From an uncultured Centipeda sp. (GTDB lineage Bacteria; Bacillota; Negativicutes; Selenomonadales; Selenomonadaceae), in assembly GCA_905372865.1 (NCBI GenBank), contig CAJPQT010000009.1:1-64000 (forward strand): DNA of 64,000 nucleotides, read 5' to 3'. The translations under genes were made by a program, and so were the position numbers. Position 1 is the stretch's first letter, and every line of letters starts with the position of its first letter. Shown piece after piece: positions 17,925-25,342 of this stretch. The notes under the pieces were generated by a model, which saw nothing but the letters and a program-made list of their open reading frames with translations, had not been told where the DNA came from and did no database searches.

Positions 17925-19784
17925 ATGGCTAAAGTAATTGGTATCGATCTTGGAACGACGAACTCCGTTGTCTCCGTCATGGAGGGCGGCGAGCCGACCG
18001 TCATCACGAACCCCGAGGGCAGCCGCATCACACCGTCCGTCGTGGGCTTTACAAAGGACGGGCAGCGTCTTGTCGGTCGTCTCGCAAAGAACCAGGCGGT
18101 CTCGAACCCCGACCGCACGATTTCATCCATCAAGCGTCATATGGGCGAGGGCAACTATCATGTGACGATCGACGGCAAGAATTACACACCGCCCGAGATC
18201 TCCGCGATGATCCTGCAGAAGCTCAAGAGCGATGCGGAGGCATATCTCGGCGAGACCGTTTCGCAGGCGGTTATCACCGTCCCGGCGTACTTCAACGACA
18301 GCCAGCGTCAGGCAACGAAGGATGCGGGCAAGATCGCGGGGCTCGAAGTCCTGCGCATCATCAACGAGCCGACGGCGGCGGCGCTTGCCTACGGTCTCGA
18401 CAAGGATCAGGACGAGACCGTACTCGTATTCGACCTCGGCGGCGGTACGTTCGACGTGTCCATTCTCGAGCTCAGCGAAGGTGTGTTCGAGGTCAAGGCG
18501 ACGAACGGCGACACGGTGCTCGGCGGCGATGACTTCGACAAGAAGGTCATGGACTGGATGGTCGAGGAATTCAAAAAGGAGAACGGCATCGACCTCTCGC
18601 AGGACAAGATGAGCGCACAGCGTCTCATCGAGGCGGCAGAGAAGGCGAAGATCGAGCTCTCGAGCATGAGCCAGACAAATATCAACCTGCCGTTCATCAC
18701 GGCAGACGCGACGGGGCCGAAGCACCTCGACCTCACGCTCTCGCGTGCGAAGTTCGATGAGCTGACGGCGGATCTCGTGGAGCGCACGATGATCCCGACG
18801 CGCAAGGCGATGGAGGATGCGGGGCTCTCGGGCAGTGACATCGACAAGATCATCCTCGTCGGTGGGTCATCCCGTATTCCCGCGGTGCAGGATGCCATCC
18901 GCAAGATCCTCGGCAAGGAGCCCTCGAAGGGCGTGAACCCCGATGAGTGCGTCTCCATCGGTGCAGCGATCCAGGGCGGCGTTCTCGTCGGCGAGGTCAA
19001 GGACGTGCTGCTCCTCGATGTCACTCCGCTCTCACTTGGCATCGAGACGCTCGGCGGTGTCTGCACGAAGATCATCGACCGCAACACCACCATCCCGACC
19101 TCGAAGAGCCAGGTGTTCTCCACGGCGGCGGACAATCAGCCGGGCGTTGAGATCCATGTCCTCCAGGGCGAGCGTGAGATGGCGGCGGGCAATAAGACGC
19201 TCGGCCGCTTCCAGCTCACGGACATTCCGCCCGCACCGCGCGGCGTACCCCAGATCGAGGTCAAGTTCGACATCGATGCGAACGGCATTGTCAACGTGTC
19301 GGCGAAGGATCTCGGTACGGGCAAGGAGCAGAAGATCACGATCCAGTCTGACAGCGGCATGAGCAAAGAGGACATCGAGCGCATGGTCAAGGAGGCGGAG
19401 AGCCACGCTGCCGAGGACAAGAAGCAGCGGGAAGCCGTCGACGCGCGCAATGCGGGCGACAGCCTCGTCTATCAGGCGGAGAAGGCGATCAAGGATCTCG
19501 GCGAGAATGCAGATCAGGCACTTGTCTCCAAGACACAGGCAGCTGTCGACAAGCTGAAGGAAGCTCTCAAGGGCTCGGACATCGAGGCGATCAAGGCGGC
19601 GACCGAGGAGGCACGTCAGCCCCTCTACGAGCTCTCCGCGGCGGCATATCAGCAGGCACAGCAGGCAGCGGGTGCGGCAGGGGCTGCGCCGGGCGCGGAT
19701 GCGAATGCGGGCGCACAGAGCGCACCGCAGGATGACAACGTTGTCGATGCGGAGTTCACCGAAGTCAAGGACGATAAGAAGTAA
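17925..19784 (+). CDS. dnaK: Molecular chaperone DnaK (Hsp70)
   Basis: A 619-residue ATP-dependent chaperone. The nucleotide-binding domain opens with IGIDLGTTNSVV and includes VFDLGGGTFDVSIL and ILVGGSSRIPAVQ. The substrate-binding domain and lid follow, and the tail is Ala/Gly-rich with a terminal NVVDAEFTEV segment typical of bacterial DnaK. ATG 17925 has TGGAGGA 7 nt upstream. The Firmicutes-type absence of the extra NBD insertion segment is not resolved here. Confidence 0.98.
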   Translation: MAKVIGIDLGTTNSVVSVMEGGEPTVITNPEGSRITPSVVGFTKDGQRLVGRLAKNQAVSNPDRTISSIKRHMGEGNYHVTIDGKNYTPPEISAMILQKLKSDAEAYLGETVSQAVITVPAYFNDSQRQATKDAGKIAGLEVLRIINEPTAAALAYGLDKDQDETVLVFDLGGGTFDVSILELSEGVFEVKATNGDTVLGGDDFDKKVMDWMVEEFKKENGIDLSQDKMSAQRLIEAAEKAKIELSSMSQTNINLPFITADATGPKHLDLTLSRAKFDELTADLVERTMIPTRKAMEDAGLSGSDIDKIILVGGSSRIPAVQDAIRKILGKEPSKGVNPDECVSIGAAIQGGVLVGEVKDVLLLDVTPLSLGIETLGGVCTKIIDRNTTIPTSKSQVFSTAADNQPGVEIHVLQGEREMAAGNKTLGRFQLTDIPPAPRGVPQIEVKFDIDANGIVNVSAKDLGTGKEQKITIQSDSGMSKEDIERMVKEAESHAAEDKKQREAVDARNAGDSLVYQAEKAIKDLGENADQALVSKTQAAVDKLKEALKGSDIEAIKAATEEARQPLYELSAAAYQQAQQAAGAAGAAPGADANAGAQSAPQDDNVVDAEFTEVKDDKK

Positions 19785-19793
19785 GGTGGTATC

Positions 19794-20942
19794 GTGAGCG
19801 AGAAACGCGATTACTACGAAGTCTTGGGTGTCTCAAAGGGCGCCTCGGACGACGAAATCAAAAAGGCATACAAGAAACTCGCGCGCAAATACCACCCCGA
19901 CCTCAATCGTGACGACCCGAAGACCGCCGAGGAGAAATTCAAGGAGGTCAACGAGGCGTACGATGTGCTGAAGGACCCGCAAAAGAAGGCGGCGTACGAC
20001 CAGTTCGGCCACGATGCCTTCGACCCGCGGCGCGGCGGCTCTGCCGGAGGAAACCCCTTCGGCGGGGCGGGCGGCTTCGGCGGCTTCGACATGAACGATA
20101 TCTTCGATATGTTCGGCATGGGCGGCGGCGGACGCCGTGCACGCCGGCAGGGACCGGAGCGCGGTGCTGACCTGCGCTATGACCTCGAGATCTCGTTTGA
20201 GGAGGCGGCGTTCGGCAAGGAGGTCGAACTCTCCATCCCGCGCGAGGAGAACTGCCCAACGTGCGGCGGCTCGGGAGCGGCAAAGGGATCGAGTGCGGAG
20301 ACCTGTTCGACCTGTAACGGTTCGGGACAGGAGCAGGTCATGCAGCGGACGATGTTCGGCAGCATGATGACATCGCGCACGTGCAGCCACTGTCACGGCA
20401 CGGGCAAGATTATCAAGAATCCGTGTTCCGACTGCCACGGCTCGGGACGCAAGCGTGTCACGAAGACCATCAAGGTCAACATCCCGCGCGGCGTGGACGA
20501 CGGACAGCGCGTCCGCGTCTCGGGCGGCGGCGAGGCAGGTGTGCGCGGCGGCGCGAGCGGCGATCTCTACGTCTACATCTTCATTCGCCCGCATAAGCTT
20601 TTTCAGCGGCGCGGGAACGATGTTCTCATCGAGATTCCGATCACGTTTGTACAGGCATCGCTCGGCGATACAGTACAAGTGCCAACCCTCGACGGTGCGG
20701 TCGATCTCAAGGTGCCGGCGGGGATCCAGACGGGGACGGTATTGCGCATCAAGGGAAAGGGCATCCCGAACCTGCGTGGTTCGGGGCGCGGCGACGAACA
20801 CGTCCGTGTCAAAGTCACAACGCCGCAGAAGCTCTCCGCAAAGCAGAAGGAACTCCTCAAGGAGTTTGCGGCACTCAGCGGAGATGCGGTGAATCCCGAG
20901 CAGAAGAGCTTTACCGAGAAATTCAAGGATCTCTTTACATGA
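19794..20942 (+). CDS. dnaJ: Chaperone protein DnaJ
   Basis: A 382-residue Hsp40 cochaperone that stimulates the DnaK ATPase. The J domain has the HPD motif (YHPDLN, about residues 34-39). A Gly/Phe-rich linker follows (about 80-110), then four CxxCxGxG zinc-binding repeats (CPTCGGSG, CSTCNGSG, CSHCHGTG, CSDCHGSG, about 156-222) and the C-terminal substrate domains. GTG start 19794 has AAGGTGG upstream. Last gene of the operon. Confidence 0.97.
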   Translation: MSEKRDYYEVLGVSKGASDDEIKKAYKKLARKYHPDLNRDDPKTAEEKFKEVNEAYDVLKDPQKKAAYDQFGHDAFDPRRGGSAGGNPFGGAGGFGGFDMNDIFDMFGMGGGGRRARRQGPERGADLRYDLEISFEEAAFGKEVELSIPREENCPTCGGSGAAKGSSAETCSTCNGSGQEQVMQRTMFGSMMTSRTCSHCHGTGKIIKNPCSDCHGSGRKRVTKTIKVNIPRGVDDGQRVRVSGGGEAGVRGGASGDLYVYIFIRPHKLFQRRGNDVLIEIPITFVQASLGDTVQVPTLDGAVDLKVPAGIQTGTVLRIKGKGIPNLRGSGRGDEHVRVKVTTPQKLSAKQKELLKEFAALSGDAVNPEQKSFTEKFKDLFT

Positions 20943-20948
20943 CACAGC

Positions 20949-20987
20949 AGACGGCTGCGGCTACCACCTTGCCGCAGCCGTCTTTTT
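20949..20987 (+). terminator. Terminator after dnaJ
   Basis: A 13-bp perfect G+C-rich stem (20949-20961 with 20971-20983), a 9-nt loop and a T-run. It ends the heat-shock operon a few bases after the dnaJ stop. Confidence 0.95.
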
Positions 20988-20992
20988 GTGCA

Positions 20993-21021
20993 TTGACATT
21001 GGTTCAGACATTTGTTAGGAT
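20993..21021 (+). promoter_or_regulatory. Probable sigma-A promoter
   Basis: TTGACA (20993-20998), 17 nt, then TAGGAT (21016-21021). It stands right after the dnaJ terminator and 48 nt before the next start codon. Confidence 0.75.
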
Positions 21022-21068
21022 AATCCGTATTGAAAACGGTTTTGAGAGACGCTTGATGGGGGAGCTGC

Positions 21069-22619
21069 ATGGAAAATGTCTACGCGTTAGTCAAGCGTTT
21101 TTATGCGGAACACGGACGTGCGAATATCTTCGTTGCACGCACGCTGATCGAGCGCTATCTGCGCGCAGCGGCGTGGCGTGGGCGGACCGGGGAGGACCTC
21201 TGCACCGACTGGTACTGCATCGAGGACTTTCTCACGGTCATTCAGCGACGGGATGATTCCCTCGCACGGCTCTTCATCCGCATCGATTATCTGGCACTCT
21301 TTTTCCGCTATGCCGACGCGCATATTGATCGCCGTCCGCTCAAGCGTCATGCCGAGGACTATTTTGCGCGGATGCGTGCCTTTCTGACCTATCTCGGTGA
21401 GACAGGCGACTATGACATCGACCTCGGCGAACTGGATGCGGACCTCGAGATGTTCTACATCACGGGGCGGTTTCGTCTGCCGGAGCGCGTTACATGGGAG
21501 GAGATCGACGGCCTGACCATCGAGGACATCGAGGAGGACGAGCTCATTGAGATGGAGGAGCTGAACATCCAGCTCAACGAACTCCTGCACCGCATCGGTG
21601 AATACTTCCGCTGTCCCGAGTATCAGCTCGATGTTGGACGTGCCGCGATGATCTACACGGGCGACCTTTATGACATGAGCGCATATGAGGATGCGACCGA
21701 GGAAGAGAAGGAGACATTCTGGCTGAGGTTTTGGGATTATTTCTTCTTTGACTATCACCTCATCGCAACGGATAAGACGCCGATTGCGCATTACAGTGAG
21801 AAAGAGTGGGATCACCTCGACTTCGATGAGCGCGAGATCATCCGCGATCTGCTTGCGGCGCGGTTCGCCGTCCTCTCCGTGACGGAGGAGTACGACGATC
21901 ACGTTGTCTGTCGCGACATCCTGCGCGATGAGGAGGTCATCCTGCCGCATCCGGATATTCCGGGGGCACTCTCGAAGAGCATTCTCTTTGGGCACATCTG
22001 TGACGAGGGGATGATGATGCTCAACTACATTACGGCAATTCCTGCGAGCAAGCGCCTGCGGCAGCGGATCGAGGATACAATTCAGCGAGAGTTTGAACTC
22101 TTTCGCATACAAGTACCCGAGGCGACGATGGATGATTTCCTCGCGCGTGCGGCGGCACTCGTGCGTCATACGATCCATGTGCTCTCGACGCTTGCACAGA
22201 TCGATGTACTGCCGCGCCGCGTGTTGCCGCATCCCATCCGGCGCACCATCGATCCGCACACATGTGCAGAGGAACTCGGCGTACTGCAGATGATTGCGGA
22301 TAAGATCGGCTTCAGCCGCCACGCACAGGTGCTCATGTGTGATCTCTTTCTCGACTATGCGCAGGTGGATCTCGCACAGGCACAGACGGCGGAGGTGCTG
22401 ACGGCGACGATCTTCCTCTATGCCGAGATCAACAATATCGACCTTACGCCGATCACAGAGCTCTATCATGTGGTCGGCTCGGATAAAAAGACGGTATGCG
22501 CCGCACATGACCGTATGCGCAAGGCGCTGCATTGTGTGCCCTATGATCCCCGCTATCTTGGGGAGGAGGGCTTTGTGACGATGCTCTACAGCGTTGTCCA
22601 CGGGAAAGCAAACTTTTAG
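21069..22619 (+). CDS. Conserved-looking protein of unknown function, possible cyclin/TFIIB-like C-terminal fold
   Basis: A 516-residue soluble, acidic protein without signal peptide or membrane segment. I do not recognise it as a named family. An acidic helical stretch (about residues 140-175) is rich in Glu, Ile and Leu. The middle (about 230-340) includes a beta-rich piece (VVCRDILRDEEVILPHP) like the middle of some SEC-C-associated proteins. The last 100 residues have a pattern (AEVLTATIFLYAEINNIDLT, then ITELYHVVGSDKKTV and RMRKAL) that resembles a TFIIB/cyclin repeat. This is pattern recognition only. It has its own promoter and is followed by a small membrane protein gene. Confidence 0.85.
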   Translation: MENVYALVKRFYAEHGRANIFVARTLIERYLRAAAWRGRTGEDLCTDWYCIEDFLTVIQRRDDSLARLFIRIDYLALFFRYADAHIDRRPLKRHAEDYFARMRAFLTYLGETGDYDIDLGELDADLEMFYITGRFRLPERVTWEEIDGLTIEDIEEDELIEMEELNIQLNELLHRIGEYFRCPEYQLDVGRAAMIYTGDLYDMSAYEDATEEEKETFWLRFWDYFFFDYHLIATDKTPIAHYSEKEWDHLDFDEREIIRDLLAARFAVLSVTEEYDDHVVCRDILRDEEVILPHPDIPGALSKSILFGHICDEGMMMLNYITAIPASKRLRQRIEDTIQREFELFRIQVPEATMDDFLARAAALVRHTIHVLSTLAQIDVLPRRVLPHPIRRTIDPHTCAEELGVLQMIADKIGFSRHAQVLMCDLFLDYAQVDLAQAQTAEVLTATIFLYAEINNIDLTPITELYHVVGSDKKTVCAAHDRMRKALHCVPYDPRYLGEEGFVTMLYSVVHGKANF

Positions 22620-22632
22620 GGAGGAGGCTCCT

Positions 22633-23007
22633 ATGGAACAAGATCCGCGTGTGCGGCCGATGAGCCGTGAAGAAAATGCCGCCTATCGCGGCGTAACGGT
22701 GGACGAGAGCGGTGCCGAGCCGCAGGCGGACGAGGGAGAGACACCGTACGGCAGCTCGTATGGCAGTACATCGCGTGGCTCCTCCGTGCGCTACATCCGC
22801 ATCGGTGGAGCTGCGCCGCGCCGTTCATGGCTCACGAGCCTTCTCTGGGCGGCGGTCCTCGGAACACTCCTCGCGCTCTTTATCTTCGTCGCCCTTCCTG
22901 CCATCGTCATGATCGTCATCGCCGTGTTCGTGCTCGGCACGATCGTCAGCCTGATCGGCCGTGGACGTATTATGGCATGGCTTATACGGCGGCTGTATGG
23001 ACGCTAG
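22633..23007 (+). CDS. Small membrane protein of unknown function
   Basis: A 124-residue protein. A hydrophilic, Gly/Ser-rich N-terminal part (1-65) precedes a long hydrophobic region (about 72-108) that would form one long or two short transmembrane helices, and then a basic tail (GRGRIMAWLIRRLYGR). ATG 22633 has GGGAGGAGG upstream, 13 nt after the previous stop, so the two genes are probably cotranscribed. No family assignment. Confidence 0.8.
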   Translation: MEQDPRVRPMSREENAAYRGVTVDESGAEPQADEGETPYGSSYGSTSRGSSVRYIRIGGAAPRRSWLTSLLWAAVLGTLLALFIFVALPAIVMIVIAVFVLGTIVSLIGRGRIMAWLIRRLYGR

Positions 23008-23039
23008 TGTGAAAGTGTGCGAAAAATTATTAGCAGGGC

Positions 23040-23068
23040 TTTACAAAATCCCTGCACTATGCTATACT
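23040..23068 (+). promoter_or_regulatory. Sigma-A promoter of the rimP-nusA-infB operon
   Basis: TTTACA (23040-23045), 17 nt, then TATACT (23063-23068). The predicted start falls about 17-20 nt before the strong hairpin of the rimP leader. Confidence 0.85.
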
Positions 23069-23092
23069 TCAATAAATTCATTTAAGATCTGG

Positions 23093-23118
23093 AAAGAGTG
23101 GGTGGAAACCCACTCTTT
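23093..23118 (+). promoter_or_regulatory. Perfect hairpin in the rimP 5' leader
   Basis: An 11-bp perfect stem (AAAGAGTGGGT with ACCCACTCTTT) closed by a GGAA (GNRA-type) tetraloop, 25 nt before the rimP start codon. It is followed by CATTGCG with no T-run, so it is not an intrinsic terminator. It could stabilise the 5' end or bind a regulator. Confidence 0.75.
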
Positions 23119-23143
23119 CATTGCGTATGAGAAGAGGGAGAGT

Positions 23144-23593
23144 ATGAGCGCGAAGATCGAGGAGCGCGTTGAGGAGATTGTACGCGGCCTGTTGGCGGAG
23201 CAGCCGGAACTTGAACTGGTCGATGTCGAATATGTGCGCGAGCGCGACTACTATTTGCGTGTCTATATTGACAAGGCGGGCGGCATTGATATCGACGACT
23301 GCCAGAGCCTCAGTGAGCGGCTTGAGGAGATTCTCGACCGCGAGGACTTCATCCCCGAGGCGTACATCTTGGAGGTCTCGTCGCCGGGACTGGACCGTGT
23401 GCTCCGGAAGCCGCGCGATTTCGAACGCGAGCATGGAAAGCAGGTCGATGTGACGCTCTATGCGCCCTTCGACGGAAAGAAGCAATGGACGGGGACGCTC
23501 GCAGGATGTGACGGCAAGACACTGATTTTGGACGAGGGGACGGAGATTCCCCTGGAGCAGGTCTCACAGATACGCCTGCATATTGACTTTTAG
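23144..23593 (+). CDS. rimP: Ribosome maturation factor RimP
   Basis: A 149-residue assembly factor for the 30S subunit. The N-terminal domain has LVDVEYVRERDYYLRVYID and the C-terminal SH3-like domain follows the conserved VSSPGLDRVL and PRDFEREHGK segments. ATG 23144 follows GAGGGAGAG; in-frame codons further upstream run through the promoter and leader hairpin and were rejected. First gene of the nusA/infB operon. Confidence 0.96.
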   Translation: MSAKIEERVEEIVRGLLAEQPELELVDVEYVRERDYYLRVYIDKAGGIDIDDCQSLSERLEEILDREDFIPEAYILEVSSPGLDRVLRKPRDFEREHGKQVDVTLYAPFDGKKQWTGTLAGCDGKTLILDEGTEIPLEQVSQIRLHIDF

Positions 23594-23607
23594 GGAGGAT
23601 TTGGGTT

Positions 23608-24735
23608 TTGGCAAGAAAAATCACAAAGGAGAAGAACGGCGGAAAGGAGTTCCTTCAGACCCTGAAGGAGCTTGCGTACGAGAAGGGCATTGATGAGGAA
23701 CTGCTCTTTAAGACCATCGAGGCAGCGCTGATCTCGGCATACAAGCGCAATTTCAGCTCGAAGGAGAACGTCCGTATTTCTCTGTCGCGTGAAACAGGGG
23801 CGTTTCACGTCTTTGCCATCAAGACAGTTGTCGAGGAAGCAGAGAACGACATCGAGCACATCTCCCTTGCACAGGCGCGCGCCATCAACCCGGACTATGC
23901 AGTCAGTGATGTGGTTGAGATCGAGATGACCCCCGCGAACTTCGGGCGCATTGCGGCGCAGACGGCGAAGCAGGTCGTCATGCAGCGGTTGCGTGAGGCG
24001 GAGCGTGGGATCGTCTACAAGGAGTACGAGAACCGTTCGTCGGATATTGTGACGGGGATTGTCCAGCGCGTTGAGGGGCGCAATGTATTCGTCGACATCG
24101 GACGCGCCGAGGCGGTGCTCATGGCGACGGAACAGATGCCGACGGAGGAGTATAACTACGGTGATACGCTGCGCGCCTACATCATTGAAGTGAAGAACAT
24201 GATGCGCGGTCCGCAGATCATCCTCTCGCGCACCCATCCGGGGCTGCTCAAAAAGCTCTTTGAGCTGCAGGTACCGGAGATCCAGGAGGGCGTGGTTGAG
24301 ATCAAGTCGATTGCGCGTGAGGCGGGCAGCCGCTCCAAGGTTGCCGTCGCATCCTCGGAGGAGCGCGTCGATCCCATCGGCGCCTGTGTCGGTCCGCATT
24401 ATATGCGCGTACAGGCGGTGGTTGACGAGCTTGCGGGGGAGAAGATCGACATTGTGAAGTGGAGCGACGATCCTGCAACCTACATTGCGAACTCGCTGAA
24501 TCCCGCGAAGGTCATCTCCGTCGCGGTCAACGAGGCGGAGAAGGTCTCACGTGTCATCGTTCCGGACTATCAGCTCTCGCTCGCCATCGGCAAGGAGGGG
24601 CAGAACGCCCGCCTTGCGGCAAAGCTGACGGGATGGAAGATCGACATCAAGAGCGAGTCACAGGCGCGGGAACTCATGGCAGAGGATGCGGCAGAGGACA
24701 GCGCTCTGAATGAGCCTCTTGCAGGGGAGGCATAA
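23608..24735 (+). CDS. nusA: Transcription termination/antitermination protein NusA
   Basis: A 375-residue RNA polymerase-binding elongation factor. The N-terminal domain is followed by an S1 domain (about residues 135-200; includes VEGRNVFVDIGRAEAVL) and two KH domains (PIGACVGPHYMRVQAVV and LAIGKEGQNARLAAKLTGW). It lacks the C-terminal acidic repeats of E. coli NusA, as is normal in Firmicutes. TTG start 23608 has AGGGAGGA 8 nt upstream. Confidence 0.97.
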   Translation: MARKITKEKNGGKEFLQTLKELAYEKGIDEELLFKTIEAALISAYKRNFSSKENVRISLSRETGAFHVFAIKTVVEEAENDIEHISLAQARAINPDYAVSDVVEIEMTPANFGRIAAQTAKQVVMQRLREAERGIVYKEYENRSSDIVTGIVQRVEGRNVFVDIGRAEAVLMATEQMPTEEYNYGDTLRAYIIEVKNMMRGPQIILSRTHPGLLKKLFELQVPEIQEGVVEIKSIAREAGSRSKVAVASSEERVDPIGACVGPHYMRVQAVVDELAGEKIDIVKWSDDPATYIANSLNPAKVISVAVNEAEKVSRVIVPDYQLSLAIGKEGQNARLAAKLTGWKIDIKSESQARELMAEDAAEDSALNEPLAGEA

Positions 24736-25013
24736 TGGCAGAGACGAAACAGCCCGAGCGGCTGTGCGTCGGCTGTCGCCAGCTGCATCCAAAGGACAGG
24801 CTCCTGCGCATTGTGCGCAGCCCCAATGGGACGGCTGCATACGATCCGACGGGAAAGAGCCCCGGGCGCGGCGCATATCTCTGTCCCTCTGCTGAGTGCC
24901 TCCGACTGGCGCGCAGGCAGGGCGGCCTTTCGTGGTCGTTCAAGGGGCGGGTTGCTCCTGCCGTTTACGACGCATTGGAGGACGTTGTCCGACGTGAGGA
25001 GGACGGCGCATGA
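24735..25013 (+). CDS. rnpM: YlxR/RnpM family RNA-binding protein
   Basis: A 92-residue basic protein. It has the family features: an N-terminal CVGCRQL motif, IVRSPNG, DPTGKSPGRGAYLCPS, and a second Cys near CLRLAR. The homologue in Bacillus subtilis has been reported to modulate RNase P. It overlaps nusA by one base and ylxQ by four, so translation is coupled. Confidence 0.93.
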   Translation: MAETKQPERLCVGCRQLHPKDRLLRIVRSPNGTAAYDPTGKSPGRGAYLCPSAECLRLARRQGGLSWSFKGRVAPAVYDALEDVVRREEDGA

Positions 25014-25342
25014 ATGCAGAAATGGAAAAGCGCACGCGGAACCTCCTCAGCATGGCGGCGCGCGCACGGCGCATCCTGTCCGGTGCGTTCGTGGTGGAGG
25101 AGGCACTGAAACGGAAGCAGGGGACCTACCTCCTGCTCGCGGCAGATGCCTCGGAGGAGACCAAGACGAAATTTACTCGCATGGCGGCACAGCAACATGT
25201 GCCGACGGCGGAATTATTGACCATGCAGCAGCTTGGGCACTGTCTCGGCAAGGAGTACCGTGCGGTTGCTGTGCTCATAGATAGAGGATTTGCGGACAGG
25301 CTCAGTGCCTATTTGCAGGATATACCGACGGGGGTGGATTGA
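25010..25342 (+). CDS. L7Ae/L30e family ribosomal protein (YlxQ)
   Basis: A 110-residue protein of the L7Ae/L30e/S12e fold, which binds kink-turn RNA. It begins MEKRTRNLLSMAARARRILSG after a short extension, then has YLLLAADASEETKTKF and the GHCLGKEYRAVAVLID segment. The overlaps with ylxR (ATGA) and infB (one base) show tight operon packing. Confidence 0.92.
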   Translation: MNAEMEKRTRNLLSMAARARRILSGAFVVEEALKRKQGTYLLLAADASEETKTKFTRMAAQQHVPTAELLTMQQLGHCLGKEYRAVAVLIDRGFADRLSAYLQDIPTGVD

